Below, piece after piece: positions 17,319-25,475 of a DNA stretch of 64,000 nt. The notes beneath the pieces are model-generated. The model did not search any database and was not told the origin of the DNA. It worked only from the letters and a program-made list of their open reading frames with translations. The stretch covers positions 1 through 64,000 of the forward strand of contig NZ_LGAP01000023.1 in NCBI RefSeq assembly GCF_001270265.1. The letters are read 5' to 3'. Source of the stretch: Ensifer adhaerens (GTDB lineage: Bacteria > Pseudomonadota > Alphaproteobacteria > Rhizobiales > Rhizobiaceae). How positions within the stretch are numbered: the stretch's first letter is position 1; each line of letters starts with the position of its first letter. Both the position numbers and the translations under genes were made by a program.

Positions 17319-18041
17319 TCAGCTTTCCGGGGTCTCGCCTTCGCTTGAGATCATAGACTTGTCCGCCTCCGTGATCAGGCTTCCATCGATGAGATGAAGA
17401 CGTCGGTCCATGCGCGAGGCCATGTCGAGGTCGTGGGTGACCGCGACCACCGTCTTTCCCTGTTCGCGCACCAGCGTTTCCAGGATTTTGAAGACCTGTT
17501 CGGAGTTCTTGCTGTCCAGGCTGCCGGTCGGCTCGTCCGCGAGGATCAGCGGCGGATCGTTGGCCAGCGCGCGGGCCACCGCCACGCGCTGGCGCTGGCC
17601 GCCGGAGAGCTGGTCGGGCCGCTTGTCGAGATGATCGGCAAGACCGAGCGCGGCGAGCAGGTCGCCCGCCCGCCGGCACATCTCGTCCCGGCTAAGACGA
17701 CCGAGCTTGCGCATGGGGATCTCGACATTCTCGCGGGCGGTGAACTCCGGCAGCAGGAAGTGGAACTGGAAGACGAAGCCGATATTGGCAAGGCGCGTGG
17801 CGGCTCGTTCGTCCTCGTCCATCCGGGCCGTGTCCCGGCCGCGGATACTGAGCGTGCCGCCGGTCGGCCGGTCGAGCAATCCGAGTAGATAGAGAAGCGA
17901 TGACTTGCCCGAACCTGAGGGACCGGTGACCGCAACGAATTGCTGCTCGCCAATCGTCAGCGATATGTCCTTCACCAGGGTGACCGGCACCGTCTCCTTG
18001 AGGATGCGCGTCAATTCCGTTGCTTCGATCAGCGTGTTCAT
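17319..18041 (-). CDS. ABC transporter ATPase, LolD/MacB/DevA type
   Basis: A 240-residue ATPase with Walker A GPSGSGKSS, signature [15 protein letters not shown] and Walker B LILADEPTGSLD, typical of the MacB/LolD/DevA group that powers mechanotransmission rather than transport through the membrane domains. Its start overlaps the permease end by 4 nt (ATGA). It is last in an adaptor-permease-ATPase operon. It converges on the RTX gene with 14 nt between stops. A short imperfect GC-rich hairpin (about 17302-17323) may end both transcripts. Confidence 0.9.
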   Translation of the reverse strand: MNTLIEATELTRILKETVPVTLVKDISLTIGEQQFVAVTGPSGSGKSSLLYLLGLLDRPTGGTLSIRGRDTARMDEDERAATRLANIGFVFQFHFLLPEFTARENVEIPMRKLGRLSRDEMCRRAGDLLAALGLADHLDKRPDQLSGGQRQRVAVARALANDPPLILADEPTGSLDSKNSEQVFKILETLVREQGKTVVAVTHDLDMASRMDRRLHLIDGSLITEADKSMISSEGETPES

Positions 18042-19279
18042 GTCGCGCCCCTGATGATGTCGACGGGATTGGCGCGGGCCGCCCGCCTTGCCGGCAAATA
18101 GCCGGCGACGGCCGCCGACCCGAGCGCGAAGGCGGCGGCGATCGAATAGTGAAGCATGCTCCAGGCGATCGGCAGCCGGGTCATTTCCTGGCCGGTCGCG
18201 GATATCTCGAAGCGGACGAGCGAGAGCGTATAGACCATCGCAAAGCCGAATGCCCAGCCGAGCAGCGTGCCGGCCGTGGCGATCGCCACACCTTCGAGCA
18301 CGAACAGGATGCGCATATCGGCCTCGGTGAAGCCGAGCGACTTCATGATGGCGATGTCGCGCGCCTTCTCGTGCGTGATCGTCGAGATGATATTGAAGAT
18401 GCCGAAGCCCGCGACCAGCATGATCGCCGCGACGACGGTGTACATGATGACATTGCGCACGACGAGCGCCTCCAGGATCGACTCGTTCGCCTCCTGCCAG
18501 GCGACCGCCTTGTAGCCGAGTTCCGTCTCGATGCGGCGCGCCACGGTGACCGCAGCGTTCGGATCGTTGAGCTTGATGTTGATCTCGTTGATCGCGTTCG
18601 GCCGGGCAGAGAGGATCTGCGCGTTCTTCTGCAGTACATAGGCTTCGCCTTCGTCGCGCGCCGTCGTCCCGGTGTGGAAGAGGCCGACGATCTTGAAGCG
18701 GCGGCTAAGCCCCTCCGAAGAGACGGCGGTGATCGTATCACCAAGCTTGGCGCCGAGCCGGGCGGCCATGGTATCGCCGATCACCGCATTGTTGCCGCCC
18801 GCCGCAAGCGCCGCGAAGCTTCCCGCCTTGAAATCCTCGATGATCGGCGAGACACGAGGCTCTGCCTGCGGGTCGATGCCGATAACTGCCGCCCCGACCT
18901 CCTGGCCGGAATAGCGGATGACGCCCTGCGCCTTGAGCGTTGCCGCAAAGCGGCCAGGGATCCAGCCGTCGAGCCAGGAGAGCGCGGCTGTGGGGTTGAT
19001 GATGCCGCGGCGGTCGTCGCGCGGTCTGAGACCGGAAATGGCGGTCGCATCGAACAGGTCCTCCGCCGGTTGCCGCCGCGCCGTGCGCTGCTCGTCAGTC
19101 ACCTGCACATGCGGCATCGTGTCGACGAGCTGGCGGACGAAATCGTCCTGACCGCCCTGCATCAGGGCGGCCATGGCAATGGAAAACCCGACGCCGACCG
19201 CGACCCCGAGCATCGCAACGATCGTCTGTCGGCCTCGACCGAAGATGTGGGTCAGTGCGATGTCGATGATGAGGCGCAT
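18038..19279 (-). CDS. FtsX-like ABC permease (DevC/LolE/MacB permease type)
   Basis: A 413-residue membrane protein with the FtsX topology: one N-terminal helix (TIVAMLGVAVGVGFSIAMAA), a large periplasmic domain of about 230 residues, then three C-terminal helices. The ATG at 19279, not the longer frame to 19396, is chosen because it begins MRLIIDIALTHIFGRGRQT, the normal start of the family. The next gene upstream ends 7 nt away. It works with the adjacent ATPase and periplasmic adaptor as a tripartite exporter. Candidate substrates for such systems are lipids, siderophores, peptides and macrolides. No outer-membrane factor is adjacent. Confidence 0.88.
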   Translation of the reverse strand: MRLIIDIALTHIFGRGRQTIVAMLGVAVGVGFSIAMAALMQGGQDDFVRQLVDTMPHVQVTDEQRTARRQPAEDLFDATAISGLRPRDDRRGIINPTAALSWLDGWIPGRFAATLKAQGVIRYSGQEVGAAVIGIDPQAEPRVSPIIEDFKAGSFAALAAGGNNAVIGDTMAARLGAKLGDTITAVSSEGLSRRFKIVGLFHTGTTARDEGEAYVLQKNAQILSARPNAINEINIKLNDPNAAVTVARRIETELGYKAVAWQEANESILEALVVRNVIMYTVVAAIMLVAGFGIFNIISTITHEKARDIAIMKSLGFTEADMRILFVLEGVAIATAGTLLGWAFGFAMVYTLSLVRFEISATGQEMTRLPIAWSMLHYSIAAAFALGSAAVAGYLPARRAARANPVDIIRGAT

Positions 19280-19286
19280 GGCAAAC

Positions 19287-20297
19287 TCATCTCTCCGGGG
19301 CGGCGGAGGCTCTGACACGCGCGCCGTCGGCAAGGCCGGCCGGGAAGGGAGTGACAAGGCGGTCACTGTCCTCCAGCCCTGATAGGACCTCGACACCTTC
19401 CGCGCCGCGTATACCCGTCCTGACCTCCCTTATCTTCGCATGATTGCCGGCGATCACGGCGACCTTCGCTCCTTCCAGCGCTACGGTCGGTATGATCAAA
19501 GCATCATGCGACACCCGCACGATGATGTTGACGTCCGTCGACATGCCGATCCGGAGCGGCGTGTCGTCGGGAAGGCGAAAGCGGACGCGATAGGTCTTCG
19601 TCACCGGGTCACCCTTGGGTGTGATGCTGTCGACTGTCGCCTCCAGCTTCTGATTGCGGAAGGCATCCGATCTCAACAGCGCCCTCTGACCGACTTCGAC
19701 GCGTGGAATGTCCTCTTCGTTGACGTCGGCCGTGACGATCAGCGGCTTCGGTTCCCCGACCCAGAAAAGCACCGTGCCGAGGTCCGCGACCTCGCCGATC
19801 TCGCCGTCCTGTCGGAGCACCTGCCCGGCGCTCGGCGCTCTGAGCACATAGGTCGCAAGCCGCGCCTGACGGCCAGCCACAAGGGCTTCGAGCTGGCCGA
19901 GTTCGCTACGCGCCCGGTCGACCTCCTGCTCGCTGATGGTGCTCCGCTCGGCCAGCGCCAGCTTGCGCCGATACTCCTCCTGCGCTAGCGTCAACCGGGC
20001 CTGGAGTTCGCCGAGCGCTGCCCGCGCCTCGGTGTCGTCGAGGCGGGCGAGCACGTCGCCCTTCGCGACGCGTTCGCCTTCGCAATTGCACTGTTCGACG
20101 ATCCGCTCGGCGATCGTCGGGGTGACCTTCGCCCAGGTGCGCGGCTCCACGACGCCATCCGCATAGATGATTTCCGCCGCATCGCCGCGCTTCGGAGCGA
20201 AGACGGACACGGGAACCGGGCGGAACAAGTACCAGGGGACGGTCGCGCCGACGGCGGCGACGATCGCCGCTCCGATTGCATAACGACCTGGCCGCAC
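19287..20297 (-). CDS. HlyD/MacA-like periplasmic adaptor (membrane fusion protein)
   Basis: A 336-residue adaptor with one N-terminal membrane anchor (YAIGAAIVAAVGATVPWYLF). It has a lipoyl-like half (VEPRTWAKVTPTIAERI and later VLRAPSAGQVLRQDGEIGEV), a coiled-coil hairpin of about 80 residues (LQARLTLAQEEYRRKLALAE...), and a beta-barrel plus membrane-proximal region. It is the first gene of the leftward exporter operon (adaptor, permease, ATPase), the same order as cyanobacterial devBCA. It bridges the permease to an outer-membrane channel encoded elsewhere. A TetR gene is divergent, with a palindromic operator in between. Confidence 0.88.
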   Translation of the reverse strand: MRPGRYAIGAAIVAAVGATVPWYLFRPVPVSVFAPKRGDAAEIIYADGVVEPRTWAKVTPTIAERIVEQCNCEGERVAKGDVLARLDDTEARAALGELQARLTLAQEEYRRKLALAERSTISEQEVDRARSELGQLEALVAGRQARLATYVLRAPSAGQVLRQDGEIGEVADLGTVLFWVGEPKPLIVTADVNEEDIPRVEVGQRALLRSDAFRNQKLEATVDSITPKGDPVTKTYRVRFRLPDDTPLRIGMSTDVNIIVRVSHDALIIPTVALEGAKVAVIAGNHAKIREVRTGIRGAEGVEVLSGLEDSDRLVTPFPAGLADGARVRASAAPER

Positions 20298-20339
20298 GAG
20301 ACGCTCCTTGAAACCTTCGAGTCCATTCTGTAGAAATAG

Positions 20340-20352
20340 ACCGACGGTCGGT
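20340..20352. promoter_or_regulatory. TetR-type operator palindrome between exporter operon and TetR gene
   Basis: ACCGACGGTCGGT is a perfect 6+1+6 palindrome (20340-20345 and 20347-20352). It lies in the 144-nt divergent gap, 43 nt upstream of the adaptor gene start. Similar ACCGAC-N-GTCGGT sites are common operators of AcrR/TetR repressors, so the adjacent TetR protein is the natural ligand. Function is inferred from symmetry and position. Confidence 0.7.
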
Positions 20353-20441
20353 TTGTTTCAAGCCTACATGTCACCCTTGCCATGGGAGGCGTCGTGGACC
20401 GCGATGTAAGCCCGTGCTAAGCCGCTGTTCTGGGAGCGCTT

Positions 20442-21128
20442 ATGGTCAGAACGAAGAAATCGCCGGAAGTCCGATCGAACGAGCTGATCGATTGCGCCGA
20501 ACGGCTGTTCTTCCAGCACGGCTACGAGAACACGACGGTCAACGACGTCATCCGCGAGGCCAATCTCTCCAAGGGCGCCTTCTACCACTACTTCGTTTCG
20601 AAGGAGGCATTGCTGGAGGCGGTCGCCACCCGGTTGGCGCAGCGGAACCTGAAGGAATTGCAGCCGCTCGCCGAAGATCCGTCGCTTGATGCGGTCGGGC
20701 AGTTGAACGCGCTTTTCGCCGGCTCGCGGCGGCTGAAGCTCGATATGGCGCCGCAGCTGAAAAACACCTTCAACGCCCTTTTCAAACCGGAAAACGTCGC
20801 GCTCTATCACCGCATCGACGAGGCTCTATTGGCGGTCAGCCTGCCCTTGGTGGCGCAGATGTTGCGGCGCGGCCATCAAGAAGGCTCACTTGATGCGCCT
20901 GATCCGGAAGCCGCGGCGATGATGCTCCTGGAGCTGCGGTTGAGCGTTGCCAAGGTCATGCACAAGGCGCTGCAACGCTACGACGCCGGCGACATCGACG
21001 GTGCGGCGGCGATGCTCGACGGCTGGATGAGGACGTACGGCATCGCGATCGAGCGGTTCCTGAAGCTTCCCGAGCGTTCGATCGAGATGACCGAGCCGGG
21101 ATTTGCCCGTGCCTTCCTCGAAGCATGA
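20442..21128 (+). CDS. TetR/AcrR-family repressor of the adjacent exporter operon
   Basis: A 228-residue TetR protein. The helix-turn-helix lies at about residues 14-60 (ERLFFQHGYENTTVNDVIRE followed by LSKGAFYHYFVSKEALLEAV, a textbook TetR recognition segment). The C-terminal helical effector domain covers residues 70-210. It is divergent from the tripartite exporter operon, with operator-like palindrome 20340-20352 between them. By analogy it represses the exporter until the exported compound or a mimic binds. The effector is unknown. Confidence 0.88.
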   Translation: MVRTKKSPEVRSNELIDCAERLFFQHGYENTTVNDVIREANLSKGAFYHYFVSKEALLEAVATRLAQRNLKELQPLAEDPSLDAVGQLNALFAGSRRLKLDMAPQLKNTFNALFKPENVALYHRIDEALLAVSLPLVAQMLRRGHQEGSLDAPDPEAAAMMLLELRLSVAKVMHKALQRYDAGDIDGAAAMLDGWMRTYGIAIERFLKLPERSIEMTEPGFARAFLEA

Positions 21129-21164
21129 CCAGCCTCAGTTAATGCTCGCTGGTGACCAGTACGA

Positions 21165-21371
21165 TCAGGCATCCCCGTCCTCGACATCGCCAACGCGGTC
21201 GACCAGTTGATCCATGCGATTGTGGACCCCTTGCCGGCTTGCAGCCGCCTTGTCTTCCGATCTTATCGCCCCCTCCTCCAATCGCTTAATCGAATCCTGC
21301 AGGCCACGCATGCCCGCAACCAGCTCGCCAAGCTGGCGATGTACCGATGCATCAATATCAGCAGGTGCCAT
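21165..21371 (-). pseudogene. Short DUF1515-like fragment
   Basis: A 68-codon leftward frame (MAPADIDASVHRQLGELVAG at the start, then RSEDKAAASRQGVHNRMDQL). It resembles the N-terminal coiled-coil half of the small rhizobial DUF1515 proteins, which are usually about 110-130 residues and end in a hydrophobic segment. Here the frame stops right after RVGDVEDGDA, so the C-terminal membrane part is missing. It is either a truncated gene or a short free-standing variant. Its function is unknown. Recognition is from memory of the family and moderate at best. Confidence 0.4.
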
Positions 21372-21390
21372 CTAGCACCCTCCCCGTGCC

Positions 21391-21540
21391 TCACGCATTC
21401 CTCATGGTCCAGGCGCCGCCGGCGCAAAGCCCAACAACAGTCCGGTCTATCTTCCATTGATCTGCCGGCGTCGCGATGATGAAGAGCGTGCCGACATCGG
21501 TTTCCACCTCGTATTCGATATGATCGCCGAGATAGGCCAG
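21391..21540 (-). pseudogene. Remnant of an ABC-importer ATPase C-terminus (TOBE-like)
   Basis: In one leftward frame the residues AYLGDHIEYEVETDVGTLF are read, then about 28 codons to a stop at 21391. This resembles the C-terminal TOBE domain of PotA/spermidine-type ABC ATPases. The frame is closed by a stop just upstream (TAA at about 21544-21546), and no ATPase body is present, so only a scrap survives. The surrounding 21372-21692 region has no intact gene. It looks like deletion debris between the TetR gene and the sulfatase gene. Confidence 0.4.
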
Positions 21541-21692
21541 AGGTTATGCTTTGGCGACCTCCGCGCTTAACCTTGCCTTTGTGGGCAAGGTGCTGGCCCT
21601 GATGCGGGCAGTTGGCCGAGCAGGCCATAACCATGAGTAGCGAATCGCGTTCAATGTTGAAGCGGACGACCAAGTCGATGGAGCGTCTTACG

Positions 21693-23210
21693 TTACTGAG
21701 CTTCGATCCCAACACGTGCGTAAGCTTCGGGCGGAGCGTCATTGGCGCGCATGAGATCCCGCATGAGACGCGTCATTGCGTCTTCGATCTCCGGCGAAAA
21801 AACGGGCGTATCCTGCCCTGGATCATCAGCGAGGTCGTAGAGTCGGGTTTCACTCTCAAGGAGCGCGCCGGGACCGTAGTTGTCGAACATGGGCGACCGC
21901 TCGATCACCGGGATCTTGAGGACCGGCGCGCCCTTCGTGAAGGGCATGGGCTGTGCCAGCGAGGCTCCGGCGAGTTCCTCCGGCGTGAACGGCTCCCAGA
22001 TGTGAGCCGGCATCAGCGTGTATTGATAAAGCTCCTGAGAGCGGGGATCGGGCGGGAAGCGATGATAGGTATAGCGTCCGTCCGTCACGTTGATCGCAAC
22101 GCCGAAATAGCCGAACAGTGTGCCGCGCCGCAGCGAACGATCGGCGTCGAGCAGCGGCAGGAGCGAATGCCCCTGCATCTCGGTTGCGGCCCGCATGTTA
22201 AACAGATCGAGGAATGTCGGCGCGAGATCGATGGTCTGGGTCAGGGCGGACCGGCGGACACCGGCGCTTCCCGAGCGGCGCGGATCGTGCAGGAAGAGCG
22301 GGATGTGTACGATCTCTTCATACATATTCATCCGGTTCTTCGCCCAGAAATCGTGCTCGCCGAGAAGAAAGCCATGATCGGTGGTGACAACGAGCGCGGC
22401 TTCGCGCCAAAGGTCGTGCGCATCGAAATAGTCGAGAAGCTGTCCGATGAGGGAATCGCAAAGCGCGATGACGGCGTAGTAGTTGGCGCGCAGTTCCTCG
22501 CATTCCTCCGGCAGTTCGTCGACCCGGCCGTAGCGCGGCCAGTCGCGAACCGGACCGTTCCAGCCCGTCCTGAATGCCTCGCGAAACCGCTCGGGCGCGG
22601 TGAAAGGTTCATGCGGGTCGAACGTCTCGATCTGCAGAAGCCAGTTGTCCGCGGTCCGGTTCCGCTCGAGGAACTCCAGTCCGGCGGAGAAGCAGCGCAC
22701 CGATGGGAACTCGTTCTCGTTCTTGATGAACTCTCGGTTCACGATGTTGCGCCGAAACTTGTCGCGTGCCGACTGGCTGAATTGCCGCTCATGATACATC
22801 TGGCGCAGGCGCTCCCATGGTGGCTGCACCATGGCTTTCCACGGATCGCCCTCCTGCCCGCGGATGAAATCGTAGCTGTCATACCGAGTGTGATAAGTGG
22901 CGCCGCCGTCTTCGAAATAGTGGAAGTGATCGGTGACGAGGTGACTGTACGAGCCGGCCCGGCGCAAAAGCTCGGGAAAGGAATTGTCAAACGGCTCGAG
23001 CGGCCCCCAGCTCCTGTGGAGAAAGCCGAGCCTTCCGGTCTGCAGGTCGCGGCGCGCCGGCATGCAGGGCAAGCTGCCGACATAGTGGCGGTCGAATATT
23101 GCGGGACGCTCGGCCAAGCGGGCAAAATTGGGCGTCGGCACCCGCTTTCCCCCGTACGGGGCGAGCACGTGTCGGTTGAGCGAATCAAAGAGTACAAAGA
23201 CGGCCTTCAT
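21693..23210 (-). CDS. Sulfatase-family hydrolase (formylglycine enzyme)
   Basis: A 505-residue member of the sulfatase/alkaline-phosphatase superfamily. Metal-binding start VLFDSLNRHVL lies at residues 6-16. The formylglycine signature C-M-P-A-R is at residues 49-53, with Cys49 the residue oxidised by a maturase. TDHGFLLGEHDFWAKN supplies later metal ligands. No signal peptide is seen, so it is probably cytoplasmic. Such enzymes cleave sulfate esters; close relatives act as phosphonate monoester/phosphodiester hydrolases. Beside glycerophosphodiesterase genes and a LacI regulator, a phosphodiester or sulfolipid-derived substrate is possible (inference). ATG 23210 fits the family start. No maturase gene is in the window. 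Confidence 0.82.
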   Translation of the reverse strand: MKAVFVLFDSLNRHVLAPYGGKRVPTPNFARLAERPAIFDRHYVGSLPCMPARRDLQTGRLGFLHRSWGPLEPFDNSFPELLRRAGSYSHLVTDHFHYFEDGGATYHTRYDSYDFIRGQEGDPWKAMVQPPWERLRQMYHERQFSQSARDKFRRNIVNREFIKNENEFPSVRCFSAGLEFLERNRTADNWLLQIETFDPHEPFTAPERFREAFRTGWNGPVRDWPRYGRVDELPEECEELRANYYAVIALCDSLIGQLLDYFDAHDLWREAALVVTTDHGFLLGEHDFWAKNRMNMYEEIVHIPLFLHDPRRSGSAGVRRSALTQTIDLAPTFLDLFNMRAATEMQGHSLLPLLDADRSLRRGTLFGYFGVAINVTDGRYTYHRFPPDPRSQELYQYTLMPAHIWEPFTPEELAGASLAQPMPFTKGAPVLKIPVIERSPMFDNYGPGALLESETRLYDLADDPGQDTPVFSPEIEDAMTRLMRDLMRANDAPPEAYARVGIEAQ

Positions 23211-23482
23211 CGAGTCTCGGCGGTCCCTCGTCCAGAGCTGCCGAAGGCGGCAGCGTTTCCATGCGCGCATCTGCGCGGCGACGGTCCGCCGATAGCTGAG
23301 ACCGACGCGAGACGCGGGCGTGTCGCTTCCATCTCGCCGCCCGGCTGCTCGGCCGGCCGTTCAAAAAAAGCGCCGGCACCTATTTTCGCCGAAAAGAACG
23401 CGGCCGCAACTGGATTGTATCCGGTCCCGAGCACCAGCCTGCCCCGATGAGACCTTCGCCTCCGACAAGAGCTGGTGTCGTA

Positions 23483-24303
23483 TCACCGCGGGGAGGCCCA
23501 GCCGGCCCGACCGGCGCGGCTGACGAACATGGCGATGAAGGGCACGTCATCACCCGAGATCGTGTCGATGAGCCCGTCGGCGATCCATTGCACGAGGTCC
23601 GGCAAGGGATCGCGTCCGCCGCGCCAATACTCGGCGAGAACATCTGGGCGAGGCAGATGTACGCGGTTGCTGAAGCCTGCTGCATGCAGCGCACTTGCAT
23701 CGTCGGGGCGGAACATGTCGAGCTCGATCGAGACCGAACTCGCGCTGCACGCCTTCAACACCCCGACTAGGTCGGCGTGGCGAGCATGGGTAATGGCTTC
23801 GGTCCGCAGGCCCGGATGGCGCTCGACCGCGCGCTTCAGCACCACATGGTCGAAGCTGATGACAATGACCCGGTCGTTCCCGTCGATCTCAGCAAGGCTT
23901 CCACGCAATCAACGGCGATGTCCGGCCGCTCTGCCTCCTTGATCTCGAGCACAAGCCCCATGTCGTCCGCCTTCGCCCAATCGAGCGCCTCCGCCAAGGT
24001 CGGTATCTTCGTTCCGGCGAAAGCGGGATGAAACCGAACCCCCGCATCCAATTTGCGGATCTGCTCGAGGCTGAGGTCTGCCGCAAAGCCGTGTCCATCT
24101 GTCGTCCTGTCGACGGTCAGGTCGTGCAGAATGATCGGCTCACCTTCTGCGGTCAGCACGACGTCAATCTCGACCGTGGTCGCCCCTGCAGCCTTTGCTG
24201 CTTCGAATGCTGGCAGTGTGTTCTCCGGATAATGAAGGCTGTAGCCGCGGTGGCCACAGACATGAATACGTCCCGCGTCGCGGGCAAGGAAGCTGAAGGC
24301 CAT
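23483..24303 (-). pseudogene. Glycerophosphodiester phosphodiesterase, frameshifted
   Basis: The N-terminal half (24303 leftward) reads RIHVCGHRGYSLHYPENTLP, with the GDPD His-Arg and Glu motif HRGxxxxxPENT, then EIDVVLTAEGEPIILHD. It runs in frame to about VDCVEALL near 23895. The C-terminal half (EIDGNDRVIVISFDHVVLKR, then WIADGLIDTISGDDVPF) continues in another frame down to 23483. Together they make a normal GDPD of about 270 residues. So the gene carries one frameshift near 23885-23905: a real pseudogene or a sequencing error. It lies between the LacI and sulfatase genes on the same strand. An intact GDPD gene is at 30107-30976. Confidence 0.8.
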
Positions 24304-24338
24304 TCGATATGCTCCTCCATCGCAAGAGCGCGACTTCT

Positions 24339-25397
24339 CTACGAGCGCGCTCTGACTGTTTCGCGAACGACGAGCTCAACCGGGAAGTAGACGGAAATCG
24401 GCGGCAAATCGGGATCGGCGAGGCGCCGGTCGAGAATTGATACGACCTCCCGGGCAATCCGCCGGGGATCTTGCCGCAGGGTGGTCAGACGGTAGGAGGA
24501 CCACGCGGCGACCGGCACATCGTCGAAGCCGATAACGGAAACGTCGTCGGGTACACGCAGGCCCGCGCCGCGAATGTGATCGAGTGTTCCGAACGCCATG
24601 AGATCATTCACGCAGAAAACCGCGTCGGGCGCCTGGCCGCTCGCCAGCAGCTGTTGCGCCGCCTCTTTTCCGCCATCATAGTCGGCGCGGCCGACCCGAA
24701 CGATCTTCGTCTCGAATCTGGAAGCGGCGGCAAATTCAACAAAGGCGTGCTCGCGGGCGGAGAAGCTCGGGCTCGGATTCGCCCTGTTGATCACGGCGAA
24801 ACGGGAGGCTCCAGCCATGCGCAGTGCCTCAAAGGCCTGCTGCGCGCCGTCCCTGTCATCGCAATGGACGCTGTCGAGGCCAGTCTCGGCTCGATCCACC
24901 AATATCAGCGGTTGTCCGTTTCGTCGCGTGAGCTCGACAAGGCTTGCCGGCGGCGAGCCCGAGAGGAAGATGGTCGCCTCCGCCCGATAGCGCAGCAACT
25001 GCCGGCTGGCATTCGCAACGTCCTCCGCTGTTGGCCCGATGTTGATGATCGCCGGCACGTTGGAGCGCTCGATCAAGGCGTACGAGAGGGCCGAAATCAT
25101 CTGGGCCCGGAACGGAGTATCGGCGTCGGAGGTCACGAGTCCCACCAGCCGGCTCCGATTGGCGAGAAGCCCGCGGGCGAGATCGTTGACCTGGTATCCG
25201 AGCGCCGCAGCTGCCTCGCGCACCCGCGCCCGCGTTGCAGGTGCGATGCTTGCGCCAGGGGTGAATGCCCGCGAGACCGCCGACCGGGACACACCCGCAA
25301 GCTCGGCGACGGCCTGGGCGCTCACGAAGCGGCCCTGGTTGCTGTCTCTGGTATCCGACACTTGCTTTGACCCCGCTGGACATTCTCCGAAGCGCAT
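24339..25397 (-). CDS. LacI-family transcriptional regulator
   Basis: A 352-residue LacI/GalR protein. The helix-turn-helix is at about residues 24-48 (SAQAVAELAGVSRSAVSRAF), the hinge helix region is at about 70-80, and the periplasmic-binding-like effector domain follows, ending VELVVRETVRARS. A GTG at 25361 (VSDTRDSNQ) is an equally plausible start. It is divergent from the ABC importer operon that begins at 25476. The 78-nt gap carries a perfect inverted repeat (25407-25426). It heads the leftward unit with the broken GDPD and the sulfatase. Likely inducer: the transported sugar or glycerophosphodiester. Confidence 0.88.
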   Translation of the reverse strand: MRFGECPAGSKQVSDTRDSNQGRFVSAQAVAELAGVSRSAVSRAFTPGASIAPATRARVREAAAALGYQVNDLARGLLANRSRLVGLVTSDADTPFRAQMISALSYALIERSNVPAIINIGPTAEDVANASRQLLRYRAEATIFLSGSPPASLVELTRRNGQPLILVDRAETGLDSVHCDDRDGAQQAFEALRMAGASRFAVINRANPSPSFSAREHAFVEFAAASRFETKIVRVGRADYDGGKEAAQQLLASGQAPDAVFCVNDLMAFGTLDHIRGAGLRVPDDVSVIGFDDVPVAAWSSYRLTTLRQDPRRIAREVVSILDRRLADPDLPPISVYFPVELVVRETVRARS

Positions 25398-25406
25398 TCA
25401 TAATCG

Positions 25407-25426
25407 TGTTGCACAGCATTGCAACA
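25407..25426. promoter_or_regulatory. LacI-type operator candidate
   Basis: TGTTGCA (25407-25413) and TGCAACA (25420-25426) form a perfect inverted repeat with 6-nt spacing, in the divergent gap between the LacI gene and the binding-protein gene. Symmetry and position suit control of both transcripts by the adjacent LacI regulator. Confidence 0.65.
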
Positions 25427-25475
25427 ACAATGACGGCACGATGAAAAGCGCGCCGCGGCACGGGAGGAAATCAGG

